DNA from: a virus
Virus record (IMG/VR): IMGVR_UViG_3300044617_001715
Coordinates: 1-64,000 of that record
Length of the DNA stretch: 64,000 nt
Direction: 5' to 3' (one strand)
Positions 25,566 through 35,924 of this stretch are shown here, piece after piece. Every line of letters starts with the position of its first letter. Positions within the stretch are counted from its first letter, which is position 1. The position numbers and the translations under genes were made by a program. The notes beneath the pieces were generated by a model. It ran no database searches. It saw nothing but the letters and a program-made list of their open reading frames with translations, and was not told the origin of the DNA.

Positions 25566-25864
25566 CTTTTAATGCAAATGAAATACTTAACAACGAAAAC
25601 AATGCACCCAAAACAATAATTGTATCTAGTGAAAGCTACAAAGTAGTTGTTAATTCTGAAAGTTATTCGGTAACAATAAGTACAAACGGAATTACTTCAA
25701 GCGGAACAGGAGATATTAGTTTTACTTCTGGTGGTATGGTGTTTGGGAACGGAACACCTGTTCTTGCGTCTACAAGCAGATCAACGCAAAACAGTTCTGT
25801 TTTAATGGAAAACGCAACAGGAAATCCTTTTTTTACTAATGTTTTAGATGGCGGAGTTTTTTAA
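25562..25864 (+). CDS. Small tail protein ending in DGGVF (100 aa)
   Basis: The ATG at 25562 overlaps the previous stop (ATGA), giving 100 residues. It is Asn/Ser/Thr-rich with alternating strands (SSESYKVVVNSESYSVTIST) and ends VLDGGVF. Two later fibre proteins, ending at 35905 (ILDGGNF) and 37361 (DIDGGTF), share this C-terminal signature. It is therefore probably a fibre-linked module, perhaps a tip or attachment peptide. No function is proven. Confidence 0.5.
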   Translation: MTFNANEILNNENNAPKTIIVSSESYKVVVNSESYSVTISTNGITSSGTGDISFTSGGMVFGNGTPVLASTSRSTQNSSVLMENATGNPFFTNVLDGGVF

Positions 25865-25878
25865 CAAAGGTTTCTTAA

Positions 25879-28800
25879 ATGGATGATGTAAACAAAAGAG
25901 TAGATAATGTCGATAAAAGTTGTTGCGGTTGTGAAGAAACAGTTAATCCGGCTATAAGCGGGGATTGCCCCGGCTCTCTGGAGCACATGACAAACTGGCG
26001 AACAGAGCATACTCGAATCCGGTTACCCGAAGATAACTTTGCTTTTCCTGTTGAAACACAAAAAATAAACCCAAACGATTGCAATTGCGATCCTGTTGTT
26101 GAATCTTGCTGCACAAATCTTGATGATCTTCCCGATAAAATATACGCAAATTTTTATGTAGATACCGCAATAGGGAACCAATACCCTTTGCTTAAACCAC
26201 AAGAGGGTCGTTTAGGTCAATTTCATTTTTACTCCCCAACCGCAGTAGGTGGTTTTGGGGGGCCACTCCAAAGATATTTTAGTGAACAAGGTCGTATTGC
26301 TCCTAGTTGTTTTGTTTTTAGTTTAGACGCAGAAAGAATAGATTTAGGCGAAGAAAGGCAAGGCATAAACAGAGGCGTAAAGTTTGATTTAAAACAAATT
26401 CTTGAAACTGTTGGTGGATCTTTAGATGAAGACTTAAGATACTGCGATAAATTTACCGTAGAGCTTTTAAGAGATCGAACTTTTGATAGTAGTCGTTTAC
26501 CTCAGAACATATCTGATGTAAGGCATATACATGACTTAAAAGAACAGTTAGGGCGAGAAGCAGCAAATTATAGGGAATATTATTTAGCAGAATGTCCTCC
26601 AACAGGAACTGTAATATCAAAAAAACCTTACTTAGATATTATTACAGATACAGATCCTTGTGCTTACGCTCAACTAAGGGCGGTTGATTGTGTACCTAAA
26701 ATGGTCTGGACAGCAAAGGTAAGAACACCTGGCGATAGAGAAATACAAATAGTTTATTTTTGTGACGGAAAAGATTCTGCCACAGGTGCAAATACTTTTA
26801 AAACAATGATTTTTCATTTAGACTCAATCAAAAACGAATGGGGTAGCTTTAAAGAAAGGGATTTTTGGAATCTGTTTGAAAAGTTTGAACCGGATTACGA
26901 TGAAACCGATTGGTGGCTTTGGCATAAAGAGAGAGACTGGTCTAGGTTTTTAGGGTGGGAACTTTACGGAGATCAGTGGTATTTAGATCCTAATCAAGAC
27001 TATCGTGTCTTGCAAGACATTAATTATATATTTACCGTAGGCTACATAGAATGGATCTGGGATGAAACCGTTGACTATTATTATCTAATGGGATTACTTT
27101 GCAAACATTTTTATGCAGAGTATTGTTCTCCTCGTGGGTTTTTTGTTCCACCCGGAGGATCATTTCAATTAGATGCTCCGTTTCAAGCAACGACTGTAAG
27201 ACAAGCTTCACCCTTTTTTGAAGTAGATCAATCTGGGGTTTATAACCCATTAGATTCTAATGGAAAAGTATTAGTAAAAACCAGTTTTGCGGGAATAGGT
27301 GGCGAAACTTATTTAGGCAGATGCAACTATCATACTCTACTAAACCCTTCACTCCCTATTAACGGTATAAAGTTTCCGCCTCATCCTTGGGTTTGGGATG
27401 ATGATTGGCAGGCGGCTAATTACCCTCAAGGGTATCCTTATCCTTATATTAATTCGGAAGGATTTACACAATGGAGTTTTGAATCTTTAGCAAGGTTTAG
27501 CAAAGGGCCTAAACTAGGAACAGTGAAGTCTTCTGGGTTTAGAACTTTTAACCCGTACCCTACAAGTGCTGATGATTATAAATGCGAATGGGATGTTAGT
27601 TGGACAAAATCAGAAAGAATAGATACGGTTTACAAATTGTTTGCATCTACGCATAAAAGAGCCAACTATCCTTTTGGAGTATTATACCCAGAAAAAGCCC
27701 CGTTACTTTTAAAACTATATGGAAACGGTAATTGTCCTTACATTCAACCTTCTAAGTTTAGAGGTTTTTCTAAAGCTAATAAAGTTGATTTTACGATTCA
27801 CAGTGCAGTTAATGGCGTATTGACTTCTCATAAAGCTCATGCAGAGTGTGTTGTATACAAACCTTACTACCCTCCTGCATTTTGGAAGTGTGATATTCGT
27901 TACACCTTGAATGATTTGCCTGTAGAAGAACAACCAGCCAGAGCAAAAATACATTGTCCAAAATTACCAGAAGAATTTTTAGATGCAAACCATAAACCAA
28001 TTGCGGAGTTTCCTAATGGTAAGTATCCTATGCACTTGTTTGCAACAGTAAGCAAAGACTTTATAAAAGCTTCCGGTAGAAATAATCAACGACACAAATA
28101 TTTTGCAGACGATTGGGATCCTTATAACAAAAATTTTCCACCTAACGAAAAGACTCCTCTTAACCGTGTTCTTAATGATTTTTATACACCAGAGATATTA
28201 GACAATGTTAGTGAGTCTGGCGGAGCTGATTACTTTACTCCAAAAGAATTAAGAGGTAAATACACAGATTTATTTTATCGTTTAGATTTTCTTGGTGCAA
28301 AAGGCCCGCCAGAAAATTTATCTTTACATTATGGAAAATGGTACAATGACGAACAGTCAAGGTGGGAAACAGCTCGGTTTTATTACAACACACCTTCCCA
28401 CTTACTTTGGACAAACACTCCGCAATTGTTTGACGATATAGAAGTTATTATAAATGTAACTGCAACAAACTCTGCCGGAACTATAAGTGTTTATTCCCCT
28501 TCAGAAACAAAAACAGGATATCCGGGAGGTCATAGATTTACAGGGCAAGATATAGAATGCCCTTATATTAGTTTTCCTTTAATAGTAAATAAAGACTGCG
28601 ATACCTACACAGGGCCTGACTGTGATTACTTTCCTTACTACAGCCCTATCGGAGAACTAAGCACTATTGACACAGGTAAGTATGCTCCGGGTGTTATAAC
28701 CCTTGCTCCTAAAGGCGGATTTCAATTAGTAATAAAAACTCATTCTGATTCGTGGTCTAGAATTAGGGAAGGAGAATTTGAATCGGGGTGGGATTATATT

Positions 28801-29829
28801 AAATGTGGATTTAACAATCCTTATTATGGTACTTATATAAACGGAACAATGTATGACGGAGCCCTTGGTGTTCTTGGAGGCCAATTACGATTTAGGGGAG
28901 TTAATTCCGATACCCCTAACATAGAACCACCTAGATTAGATGTTTTTGATTGTGATGAAAGTGATCTTCAAGCTCTTTTTTTAGAAGGTTCAGCAACCTT
29001 CCCTTATTCGCAAGCTCCTTTCCCTAACTTAAATCCTCCACCAGATTATTGTAATGGAAGTACGAAACCTTTTTATGCCAATTATGTTGACGGTTTATAC
29101 CCAAATGCAGATTCTTATGCTGCGGCGGGTGGATCTTTATTCCCTTTTAGGAAGCAACTTAACTTTTGGCCGTCACCATCTGTGCCCTGCCGTATACAAG
29201 CAATTAAAAACCTTTGGTTTGGGGAACAATTTTATCAACACGCAAATCCTAATGACAACGTAACCTTTAGCGTTACATACGCACACTGGAGTATAAAAAA
29301 TACTTCAGCGGTTTATTCCGATTTCATTTATAACGATGTAGAATCTCCACCAGGATTATACTATGTATGGAACGCAGCTCGTACTCTTGTAACGACTATA
29401 ATCTTAAAAGCTCCAAACATTACTCAAGCCACAGAAATGTACTATGGTCAAGCTTATTGGGAAAATTTAGTTGCAGATAACATTGCGTATGTAAAAGCAA
29501 ATTTTGAAGAACCTTTCATCCGGGGTAATGTTGATACAGAAGGAACAATGCCCCCTCTTTATCATCAAGTAAATTATGGTGCTCAAGCACCTAGCTCTTT
29601 AAAACAAATACAAACTTACGATACCTGTGAAGGTTATGTCACAGGCGGAGATGGGCAGCCTCATCCATACACAAGAGAATATACCGTTTTAAATGGATAT
29701 GACCCTATCACATTAATACCGTCACAAAACTGGACTTATGTAAACGAGACTCGTACCCTATCGGAAATTACAGTTCCTAAGTACATTTACCCCCACGAAT
29801 ATTATTTCAAATGCACTATTTCATCTTAA
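25879..29829 (+). CDS. Very large tail or baseplate protein (1316 aa)
   Basis: A 1316-residue protein, second in length only slightly to the tape measure, rich in Tyr, Trp, Pro and Cys. The N-terminus has several Cys motifs (SCCGCEE, CNCDP, SCCTN) that could bind metal or form cross-links. The rest is aromatic and beta-rich, without transmembrane segments or repeats I can define. Size and position, after the tail-tip genes, suggest a central fibre or baseplate component. I recognise no family, and no enzymatic motif stands out. Confidence 0.5.
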   Translation: MDDVNKRVDNVDKSCCGCEETVNPAISGDCPGSLEHMTNWRTEHTRIRLPEDNFAFPVETQKINPNDCNCDPVVESCCTNLDDLPDKIYANFYVDTAIGNQYPLLKPQEGRLGQFHFYSPTAVGGFGGPLQRYFSEQGRIAPSCFVFSLDAERIDLGEERQGINRGVKFDLKQILETVGGSLDEDLRYCDKFTVELLRDRTFDSSRLPQNISDVRHIHDLKEQLGREAANYREYYLAECPPTGTVISKKPYLDIITDTDPCAYAQLRAVDCVPKMVWTAKVRTPGDREIQIVYFCDGKDSATGANTFKTMIFHLDSIKNEWGSFKERDFWNLFEKFEPDYDETDWWLWHKERDWSRFLGWELYGDQWYLDPNQDYRVLQDINYIFTVGYIEWIWDETVDYYYLMGLLCKHFYAEYCSPRGFFVPPGGSFQLDAPFQATTVRQASPFFEVDQSGVYNPLDSNGKVLVKTSFAGIGGETYLGRCNYHTLLNPSLPINGIKFPPHPWVWDDDWQAANYPQGYPYPYINSEGFTQWSFESLARFSKGPKLGTVKSSGFRTFNPYPTSADDYKCEWDVSWTKSERIDTVYKLFASTHKRANYPFGVLYPEKAPLLLKLYGNGNCPYIQPSKFRGFSKANKVDFTIHSAVNGVLTSHKAHAECVVYKPYYPPAFWKCDIRYTLNDLPVEEQPARAKIHCPKLPEEFLDANHKPIAEFPNGKYPMHLFATVSKDFIKASGRNNQRHKYFADDWDPYNKNFPPNEKTPLNRVLNDFYTPEILDNVSESGGADYFTPKELRGKYTDLFYRLDFLGAKGPPENLSLHYGKWYNDEQSRWETARFYYNTPSHLLWTNTPQLFDDIEVIINVTATNSAGTISVYSPSETKTGYPGGHRFTGQDIECPYISFPLIVNKDCDTYTGPDCDYFPYYSPIGELSTIDTGKYAPGVITLAPKGGFQLVIKTHSDSWSRIREGEFESGWDYIKCGFNNPYYGTYINGTMYDGALGVLGGQLRFRGVNSDTPNIEPPRLDVFDCDESDLQALFLEGSATFPYSQAPFPNLNPPPDYCNGSTKPFYANYVDGLYPNADSYAAAGGSLFPFRKQLNFWPSPSVPCRIQAIKNLWFGEQFYQHANPNDNVTFSVTYAHWSIKNTSAVYSDFIYNDVESPPGLYYVWNAARTLVTTIILKAPNITQATEMYYGQAYWENLVADNIAYVKANFEEPFIRGNVDTEGTMPPLYHQVNYGAQAPSSLKQIQTYDTCEGYVTGGDGQPHPYTREYTVLNGYDPITLIPSQNWTYVNETRTLSEITVPKYIYPHEYYFKCTISS

Positions 29830-29844
29830 CCTTAATGGGATGCC

Positions 29845-32280
29845 ATGAATTCAGTTTTAGGGATACGTGTTGACCGAACCAGAATTTTTGTTTCACCCAC
29901 ATTTATGCAAGACCCTTTTTGTTGCGATTCTAAAAGGTGTGATGAAAATCCCAATGACAAACACAACTCTGTCGTAGCAGCAAGCATTTTTAGTTTAGAA
30001 CTAACCGGACAAAAAATTGTAGACGGCGTAATTTTATCTCCGGGTGATAGAGTTTTAGTCAAAGACCAAACTGATAAAAAAGATAACGGAATTTATATTG
30101 TTGAAGACGATTCTTGGACTCGTGCAAGTGATGCGTCTGTAGATGGGCAATTAAAAAAAGGTTCTTATGTTTATGTTGAAAGAGGTTCAGTAAATAAAAA
30201 TACAACTTTTTCTTTAATAACCGAAGGCATTATAAATATAGGAACAACACCTAACGAATGGGCAAGTTTTTTATCTTCAGCAGACGACGAAGAAGCTTTG
30301 TCTACAACCAAAGTAGTCAATTCTGTTTACGAAGGTGTTGAAAGTGTCGAAATATTAATGAACCCAGATTATTTTTTTAAACAATTTACTCGTCCAGTAA
30401 GTTGGCTTTATTTATTAATTAAAGCAAAAAAAGAAAATTATGATCCATTAGCAGTTAATCATTTTACAAATTTTGTAAGACCTAATCGATTTAGAGAAGT
30501 TTTGTATGGGCCAAGAGCAAGTAACTGGATTGTTTTATTAAACGAAGACGGAACAGACGAAAAAGTCGGAAATGTTTTTTCACGCAGATTTCCTGAGAAA
30601 ACTTCAATTGTTCTTAGATATTGGCCCGTAATTGGAACAGAACCTTTTTTCTTGTTCTTAGATTACTTAGCAATGCCTAACAGCGAATATGGAGGTAAAC
30701 GATTACCCGACGGTTATTGTGGATTTGGTTATAAATGGGTTTTCAATCACAATCGAAATTACCACGATTTAGTTTTTTCTTTTGGAGATTCCAAAGTACC
30801 CGCAGGTACAGAGCTTACACCTCACGGAGCTTTGAACATTTCATCTTTTCCTACGACTCCTGACGATTGGTACATAACTCTTTTAGTAAAAGATAAAGTT
30901 AAAAACCTAACTTATGAAGGAAGGTTTGATATAAAAAGCCGAACTCCTGTTATTCCCATACAAGAAGAGCCATCGCCTTTAGACATCAAACTTGAAAAAT
31001 ACGCTTTTGGTAGTTGTGAAAATGTTCGCGTTACGGCTAACTTTGAAGTTAATTACAATTACTCTGCAACTAGAATTATTAGTGTTACGGGAGGAACACC
31101 ACCGTATCGGTTTAATTTTTACACAGAGTCTGACAATTTATATAAACCTGCTTCTTTTCATACGCCTGCAAACAACAATCCAGATTGGTTTGGTTTTTGG
31201 AAACTAGAAGATTCTATTGCTCCGCCCACTCCTACTCCACCTTCTCCTACTCCACCTTCTCCTACTCCAACACCTCCGTCACCCACTCCTACTCCTACCC
31301 CTGCGTTTGCTGTAGCTAGCACTACACCTAATGCTCAATACTATACCTCAGGAGACGGATCATCTTCTCCTTTAAACGGATCTATATATGGAGGTGGTGG
31401 AAATACAAACATTGTTTACACTGCAAACAGAAGCGGAATTTTATCTTACAACGCTACACTAAACGATTATATGTATGTAGGAGCTAGTGGTTATGTTGAA
31501 CTTAACGGAAACTTGTTAGGAGATATTTTAACTAATTACGGAACAAATAACATTTCTGGAACAACAGCCATATCTCAAGGCGATTCTGTATTAGTAAATT
31601 TTAATCCAGGTAACGACCAATATAACATGGCTTATTTAAATTTTGGTATGTCTATTGCATCAGCAGATTCTCCTTTAAAACCTAGATCAAAACTTACTCC
31701 TACACCAAAACCTCGCGTTATAAAAAGTACATCTTGGGTTATAGATCAAGGTAATAAAATTAAAGACTTTACAAATGTTGATGTAAATTCTTACAAAACA
31801 GATTATGCCAATGATAATACCGCAGGCATAATTCAAACTATAGACGATCAAAACTATGGTTTAAAACCAAAAGCTTTTACTTTCATGCAAATTAACGATA
31901 ACACCATATTTTTTATTATGGACGAAAGAGGATTTTATTCTTACGGCTACGAAGAAATAGATAAATACTCTGGTGAAATACGTTGGGCAAAACAAGCTTT
32001 AAAACTTCGAGTTGAAGATAGTGCAGGCAATCGAGATGAAATAGAAATCTTTATTAACAACTGTTCTAAATACGAAAAAGTTTGGACTTTAGACGAAACC
32101 TATTACCAAGACGCAAGTACAGAAACAGAAGTTAGAATTGACCGAGTAAGCACTAGAGACTTTATCAACGCATACGGAACATTTTATTTTTCTGATACAT
32201 TAAAACCTCAGCTAAATAATGAATATTTAAGGTATAACAATTGCGGTATAGGTGCAAAACCAAACGAAATTAATCGATGA
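29845..32280 (+). CDS. Tail fibre/tip protein with a common fibre domain (811 aa)
   Basis: An 811-residue protein. Residues about 45-140 match a recurrent phage fibre domain, visible as LTGQKIVDGVILSPGDRVLVKDQTDKKDNGIYIV and SWTRASDA, then LITEGIINIGT-x-PNEW. A central beta-rich part is followed by a Pro/Thr/Ser linker (about 458-490, PTPPSP units) and a Gly/Tyr/Asn-rich segment. The stop overlaps the start of the next gene. Such proteins project from the tail and may touch the host surface; receptor specificity is unknown. Confidence 0.6.
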   Translation: MNSVLGIRVDRTRIFVSPTFMQDPFCCDSKRCDENPNDKHNSVVAASIFSLELTGQKIVDGVILSPGDRVLVKDQTDKKDNGIYIVEDDSWTRASDASVDGQLKKGSYVYVERGSVNKNTTFSLITEGIINIGTTPNEWASFLSSADDEEALSTTKVVNSVYEGVESVEILMNPDYFFKQFTRPVSWLYLLIKAKKENYDPLAVNHFTNFVRPNRFREVLYGPRASNWIVLLNEDGTDEKVGNVFSRRFPEKTSIVLRYWPVIGTEPFFLFLDYLAMPNSEYGGKRLPDGYCGFGYKWVFNHNRNYHDLVFSFGDSKVPAGTELTPHGALNISSFPTTPDDWYITLLVKDKVKNLTYEGRFDIKSRTPVIPIQEEPSPLDIKLEKYAFGSCENVRVTANFEVNYNYSATRIISVTGGTPPYRFNFYTESDNLYKPASFHTPANNNPDWFGFWKLEDSIAPPTPTPPSPTPPSPTPTPPSPTPTPTPAFAVASTTPNAQYYTSGDGSSSPLNGSIYGGGGNTNIVYTANRSGILSYNATLNDYMYVGASGYVELNGNLLGDILTNYGTNNISGTTAISQGDSVLVNFNPGNDQYNMAYLNFGMSIASADSPLKPRSKLTPTPKPRVIKSTSWVIDQGNKIKDFTNVDVNSYKTDYANDNTAGIIQTIDDQNYGLKPKAFTFMQINDNTIFFIMDERGFYSYGYEEIDKYSGEIRWAKQALKLRVEDSAGNRDEIEIFINNCSKYEKVWTLDETYYQDASTETEVRIDRVSTRDFINAYGTFYFSDTLKPQLNNEYLRYNNCGIGAKPNEINR

Positions 32281-34385
32281 AAAAAACTTATATTATAAAA
32301 CCTGATATGACTTTGGAGTCGCCTCCCGCAGAGTCTTGTCCTCTTAGGATTAGAGTGATTCGTGGGTTTCATTTAATAAAACGCAAAGTGTTTTTGCGTA
32401 AATTTAAAACAATTTACAAACAAGCTACTGATCAAGGTTGTACGGGTTTAGTAACAAACCTATCAACAAGCCCTTTATTAACCGCTAATATTAATGCGTC
32501 AAACTTTAATTCTATAAGAAGCGTAACAGTAAAAAATTCTGGATTAGGTTTTACAAAAGTACCTTTAATTACAATTAAAGATACTTTTATAACAGGCAGA
32601 AACGCAACAGCTTTTGCTCGTCTTGGTATTCAAATGATTGACATAAGAGAACCAGGGTCTGGTTATAGCAACAGCCCTGTTTTGACTTATACTGTAAACG
32701 TAGGCATTAATCTTTTATCTCCTCCTGTTTTAGAACCTGTAATTACAAACGGAAAGTTTACTTCTGTTCGTGTTTTAAACCCAGGAATATTTCAAAACGA
32801 AGTTGAATCTTACAGTGCACCAATTGGGTTAGTAATTAAAATTACAGATGCTACTGGAACTAAAGCTACTCTTAAAGCGTACTTAGGTATTACTGAAATT
32901 ATAATAAGTAATGGTGGTGTAAACTATACAAACCCAGAAGTGATCTTTGACTCTACAGCTTTGACGGATACCCCCGAACAAAAAGCTAAAGGAGTTGCAA
33001 ATTTAAATTCGGGATCACTTGAAAGCTTAACTTTACTTCATGGTGGATTTGGATACACATCAAACCCAAGCGTGACTTTTCAAGATACTGCGGGAATTAA
33101 CGGATTAGCATCTTCGGATTTAGAAGTTTTACAAATAGCTATTACAAACGCAGGTCAAGGTTACAACCAACCAATGGTTACTATTGAAAACGGTGGTGGT
33201 AATCAAATCATCTTTGGGAACGAAACAAGTTCAAACGCTGGGAAGTTAGATACTGTAGTGGTAACAAAAGCAGGTTCTGGCTACGACGAACCACCTTTAA
33301 TTACAATTGAAGGCCGAGCAATATTAGGTATGCCTATACAAGCAAACGAAACTATCGTTTCTATACCTATTTTAAATAGAGGCTACGGTTATAATAGTGT
33401 TCCCAAAATAACAATCAGTTCCAGAGAAGGTCACGGAACAGGTGCAGAAGCTGTTGCAACTATTGGTCAAGCTGTAAAAGGTTATATCACAAAAGATTCA
33501 AACGGTGTTTTAACTTCTATAGCAATCTATGATCGAGGAGAATTTTTAAGTAAACCTACAATAACTATACGCGATAATAGCGGAGGTGGCATAAACGCAA
33601 AAGCTGATCTTTCTTTAACCGTAAAAAAATTAAAAGTAGAAAGCCAAGGAAGTAAATACGAAAAGCCTTTTGTTATAATAGACACCGCTTCTGAAACCCT
33701 TTTTAAAGAAGATGCAAGCAGAGAATTTCTTATTAAATACAACGGGTACAGCAAACGCTATCCTGAGCTTACACGGCTTTTTGAATTACCTTTTTATGGT
33801 AGTTCAACTATGTCGCAAGGAGTGTTAAAAAAAACTGTAGGCAATATTCAAACTTACGAATTTACAGGAACTTGTAACGCATCTTTTTATCATCACACTG
33901 TAGCTTACGATATTGTAGGGTACGCTACTGCTACGTATGTAGTAGAAGGAACGTGGGATACAGACCAAAAAACTTATACAAGTGCTGTCCTCAAATCTTT
34001 TGAATTTGAAACCAATGTTGGATTATACGATAATCTAAATGGAACTTTTGTAACCTTTCAATATTATCTTCCAAGAAATTTAGGTAAAGGTGCTGTTGAT
34101 AGTTACAACGATGACTTAGCATTTCTTGATTTAGATTTTGGAATTCCCGCAGTTAAATGCGTAGACATCTTTATTCTTACGGATTATTGTTTTCATTTTT
34201 ATCCTAAGCCTGTTCAAAAAGGTAATAAGCAAGATCCTAACTATATTGAAAATCAATTCATTCCTCAAAACTATAGACCAGTTTTGATTGTAGGAAAGCT
34301 TGTTCCTAATCAAAAATTTTTAGGAATTTTTAAAGCTATTTACGGAATAGATTCAATAGAGATTAGAGAAAGGTATTCAATATGA
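32277..34385 (+). CDS. Repeat-rich tail fibre protein (702 aa)
   Basis: The start overlaps the previous stop (ATGA). Residues about 80-490 contain some ten degenerate copies of a 40-60 residue unit whose core is G-x-GY-x2-x-P-x-I/VTI. Examples are GFGYTSNPSVTF, GQGYNQPMVTI, GSGYDEPPLITI and GYGYNSVPKITI. Such units are common in fibres of marine and other environmental phages and are thought to form elongated beta structures. The last 200 residues form a separate domain. The stop overlaps the following Cys-rich gene. Confidence 0.6.
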   Translation: MKKTYIIKPDMTLESPPAESCPLRIRVIRGFHLIKRKVFLRKFKTIYKQATDQGCTGLVTNLSTSPLLTANINASNFNSIRSVTVKNSGLGFTKVPLITIKDTFITGRNATAFARLGIQMIDIREPGSGYSNSPVLTYTVNVGINLLSPPVLEPVITNGKFTSVRVLNPGIFQNEVESYSAPIGLVIKITDATGTKATLKAYLGITEIIISNGGVNYTNPEVIFDSTALTDTPEQKAKGVANLNSGSLESLTLLHGGFGYTSNPSVTFQDTAGINGLASSDLEVLQIAITNAGQGYNQPMVTIENGGGNQIIFGNETSSNAGKLDTVVVTKAGSGYDEPPLITIEGRAILGMPIQANETIVSIPILNRGYGYNSVPKITISSREGHGTGAEAVATIGQAVKGYITKDSNGVLTSIAIYDRGEFLSKPTITIRDNSGGGINAKADLSLTVKKLKVESQGSKYEKPFVIIDTASETLFKEDASREFLIKYNGYSKRYPELTRLFELPFYGSSTMSQGVLKKTVGNIQTYEFTGTCNASFYHHTVAYDIVGYATATYVVEGTWDTDQKTYTSAVLKSFEFETNVGLYDNLNGTFVTFQYYLPRNLGKGAVDSYNDDLAFLDLDFGIPAVKCVDIFILTDYCFHFYPKPVQKGNKQDPNYIENQFIPQNYRPVLIVGKLVPNQKFLGIFKAIYGIDSIEIRERYSI

Positions 34386-34816
34386 GTAATAAAGCTCGAC
34401 CTTGCACATGCGATAATGTTCCTCCTAACGGAAGATTTGTTTTGGGTTATTGTCGTGCTTGTTATCTTTATTGGTTTGACGAAGATTACGGTTTAAAATG
34501 GGGAAGAAAAGCTGGCGAACAACTTGACACCAACCCCGAACGAAAAGGTATTACGATTCGATCTTTGCAATCAAATCAAGGAAACTTATCTTTTCATTCT
34601 TCAGCCCCGAATGCTAAACCTACTCTTCATTTAAATCGATCTTTGCCTTGTATTCATTTAGGTAATGTTAAAGACAGAAGTTCTTGCAATTGCCCTATGA
34701 AATTTATACATCATTGTGACATTCATCAATTTTGTCATAGAGGTTCACACTATTCTACTGTGGCATCTTGTCTTACGTGTAAAGACTACAGCCCCGATTC
34801 TCCAACCGAAGGTTAA
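34382..34816 (+). CDS. Cys/His-rich protein beside a glycosyltransferase (144 aa)
   Basis: A 144-residue protein whose start overlaps the previous stop. It has an N-terminal CTCDN...CRAC pair and a C-terminal block with at least six Cys and several His (CIHLG...CNCPMKF...CDIHQFCHRG...CLTCKDY), likely one or two zinc sites. I recall similar CIHLG...CxxC modules encoded beside glycosyltransferases in planctomycete genomes. Here a glycosyltransferase-like gene follows five bases later. A shared role in surface glycan work is plausible but unproven. Confidence 0.55.
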   Translation: MSNKARPCTCDNVPPNGRFVLGYCRACYLYWFDEDYGLKWGRKAGEQLDTNPERKGITIRSLQSNQGNLSFHSSAPNAKPTLHLNRSLPCIHLGNVKDRSSCNCPMKFIHHCDIHQFCHRGSHYSTVASCLTCKDYSPDSPTEG

Positions 34817-34820
34817 AAGC

Positions 34821-35558
34821 ATGGCTATAAAATCATGCGGTGTTGTTTTAGGGTGTTATGCTTACCCTAAATTAGCTGAAATACAAATAAATCTTATACG
34901 ATTTCACTGTGGCAACATTCCTATTTTAATTTCAGACGATTGCACACCTGGATATAACACCCAACAACCCTTTAATGAATTTGTTCGCATAGCTAAAACC
35001 TACCGAAATGTTTTTCTATGGTCAAATCCTATACGACTCGGACATGGTGGAGGCGACTTAACTGCTTTTTACGCAGGCATTCAGTGGGCAAAGATGAATA
35101 AATTGTCTTGGTTAGTCAAACTTTCTCAACGATTTTTGTTTGATATGCACAATTGGACTGATCGATGGATAGAAGAAGTTGAAAATACAGGGTTTAATTT
35201 GTCTACTCAAGATTGTTTTCAAGGTAAAAGAGATTTTAAAATCAGATCAGAAGCTTGCCTTCTTCGCGTTGACCCTTGGTATGACGCAGAAATTTTAAAT
35301 AGCATGTACCCTTTTGCTATGAACGAATCTCAAATGCTAGAGTTTTTCTTTTTAAGCCTTTATAATAAATACTTTGGATCAGTATTTCACCACACCTCTT
35401 TGTTTGGATCTCAAAGGTACAATAAAGATCCAGACATAGTATGGCATTGTTCTAGCCCAAAAGAAGAATACGTTAAGATAGGTCAAAGATTTGGCTTAGA
35501 ACTTGACGCTCATTTTGATTGCGAAGGCTGGCAAAACTGGAAAGATTACCTTCGCTAA
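34821..35558 (+). CDS. Glycosyltransferase-like protein (GT-A fold candidate)
   Basis: The start is the ATG at 34821, five bases after the upstream gene; the in-frame extension to 34716 lies inside that gene. The 245-residue product begins with strand-loop elements VVLGCYAYPKLAEIQINLIR and PILISDDCTP, typical of the nucleotide-sugar binding half of GT-A enzymes. Then comes HGGGDLTAFYAGIQWAK and a possible metal-binding DMHNW. Lying among fibre genes, it may modify virion or host glycans. The acceptor is unknown, and catalytic residues are not certain. Confidence 0.5.
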   Translation: MAIKSCGVVLGCYAYPKLAEIQINLIRFHCGNIPILISDDCTPGYNTQQPFNEFVRIAKTYRNVFLWSNPIRLGHGGGDLTAFYAGIQWAKMNKLSWLVKLSQRFLFDMHNWTDRWIEEVENTGFNLSTQDCFQGKRDFKIRSEACLLRVDPWYDAEILNSMYPFAMNESQMLEFFFLSLYNKYFGSVFHHTSLFGSQRYNKDPDIVWHCSSPKEEYVKIGQRFGLELDAHFDCEGWQNWKDYLR

Positions 35559-35626
35559 GGCTTGATAAAAAACGGTTTAAAACTTATAGTTACTGCCCCA
35601 ACTTAAGAATTTAACCAAGGTGAAAT

Positions 35627-35905
35627 ATGTCGATCATATTTAAACCCAAGCGTACTAATATTTCTGGACGATTACCTTCCTCGTTAGAAGAAGGTGAATT
35701 AGCCGTAAATGTAGCTGACCGTCTTTTATGGGTGGCGGACAGCTATAATGTACCACGATTAATAACAGGAAGTTCTGCACCAACATCTCTTAGTGCTTTA
35801 ACTGATGTTATAAATATAAATCCATCTAACAACCAATTTTTAAAGTACATCAACGGATCTTGGACAAACGTAAATACCGAGATTTTAGATGGCGGTAATT
35901 TTTAA
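35627..35905 (+). CDS. Short fibre protein with Mtd-like N-terminal domain (92 aa)
   Basis: AAGGTGA precedes the ATG. The 92 residues begin FKPKRTNISGRLPSSLEEGELAVNVADRLLWV. This is the pattern of the small N-terminal domain found in many phage fibres, including the major tropism determinant (KRS...P..L..GELAVN..D..L). The protein ends ILDGGNF, the C-terminal signature shared with two other proteins here. It may be a truncated or accessory fibre that trimerises with the longer ones. Confidence 0.6.
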   Translation: MSIIFKPKRTNISGRLPSSLEEGELAVNVADRLLWVADSYNVPRLITGSSAPTSLSALTDVININPSNNQFLKYINGSWTNVNTEILDGGNF

Positions 35906-35924
35906 ATTTTAAGGAACAACCAAC

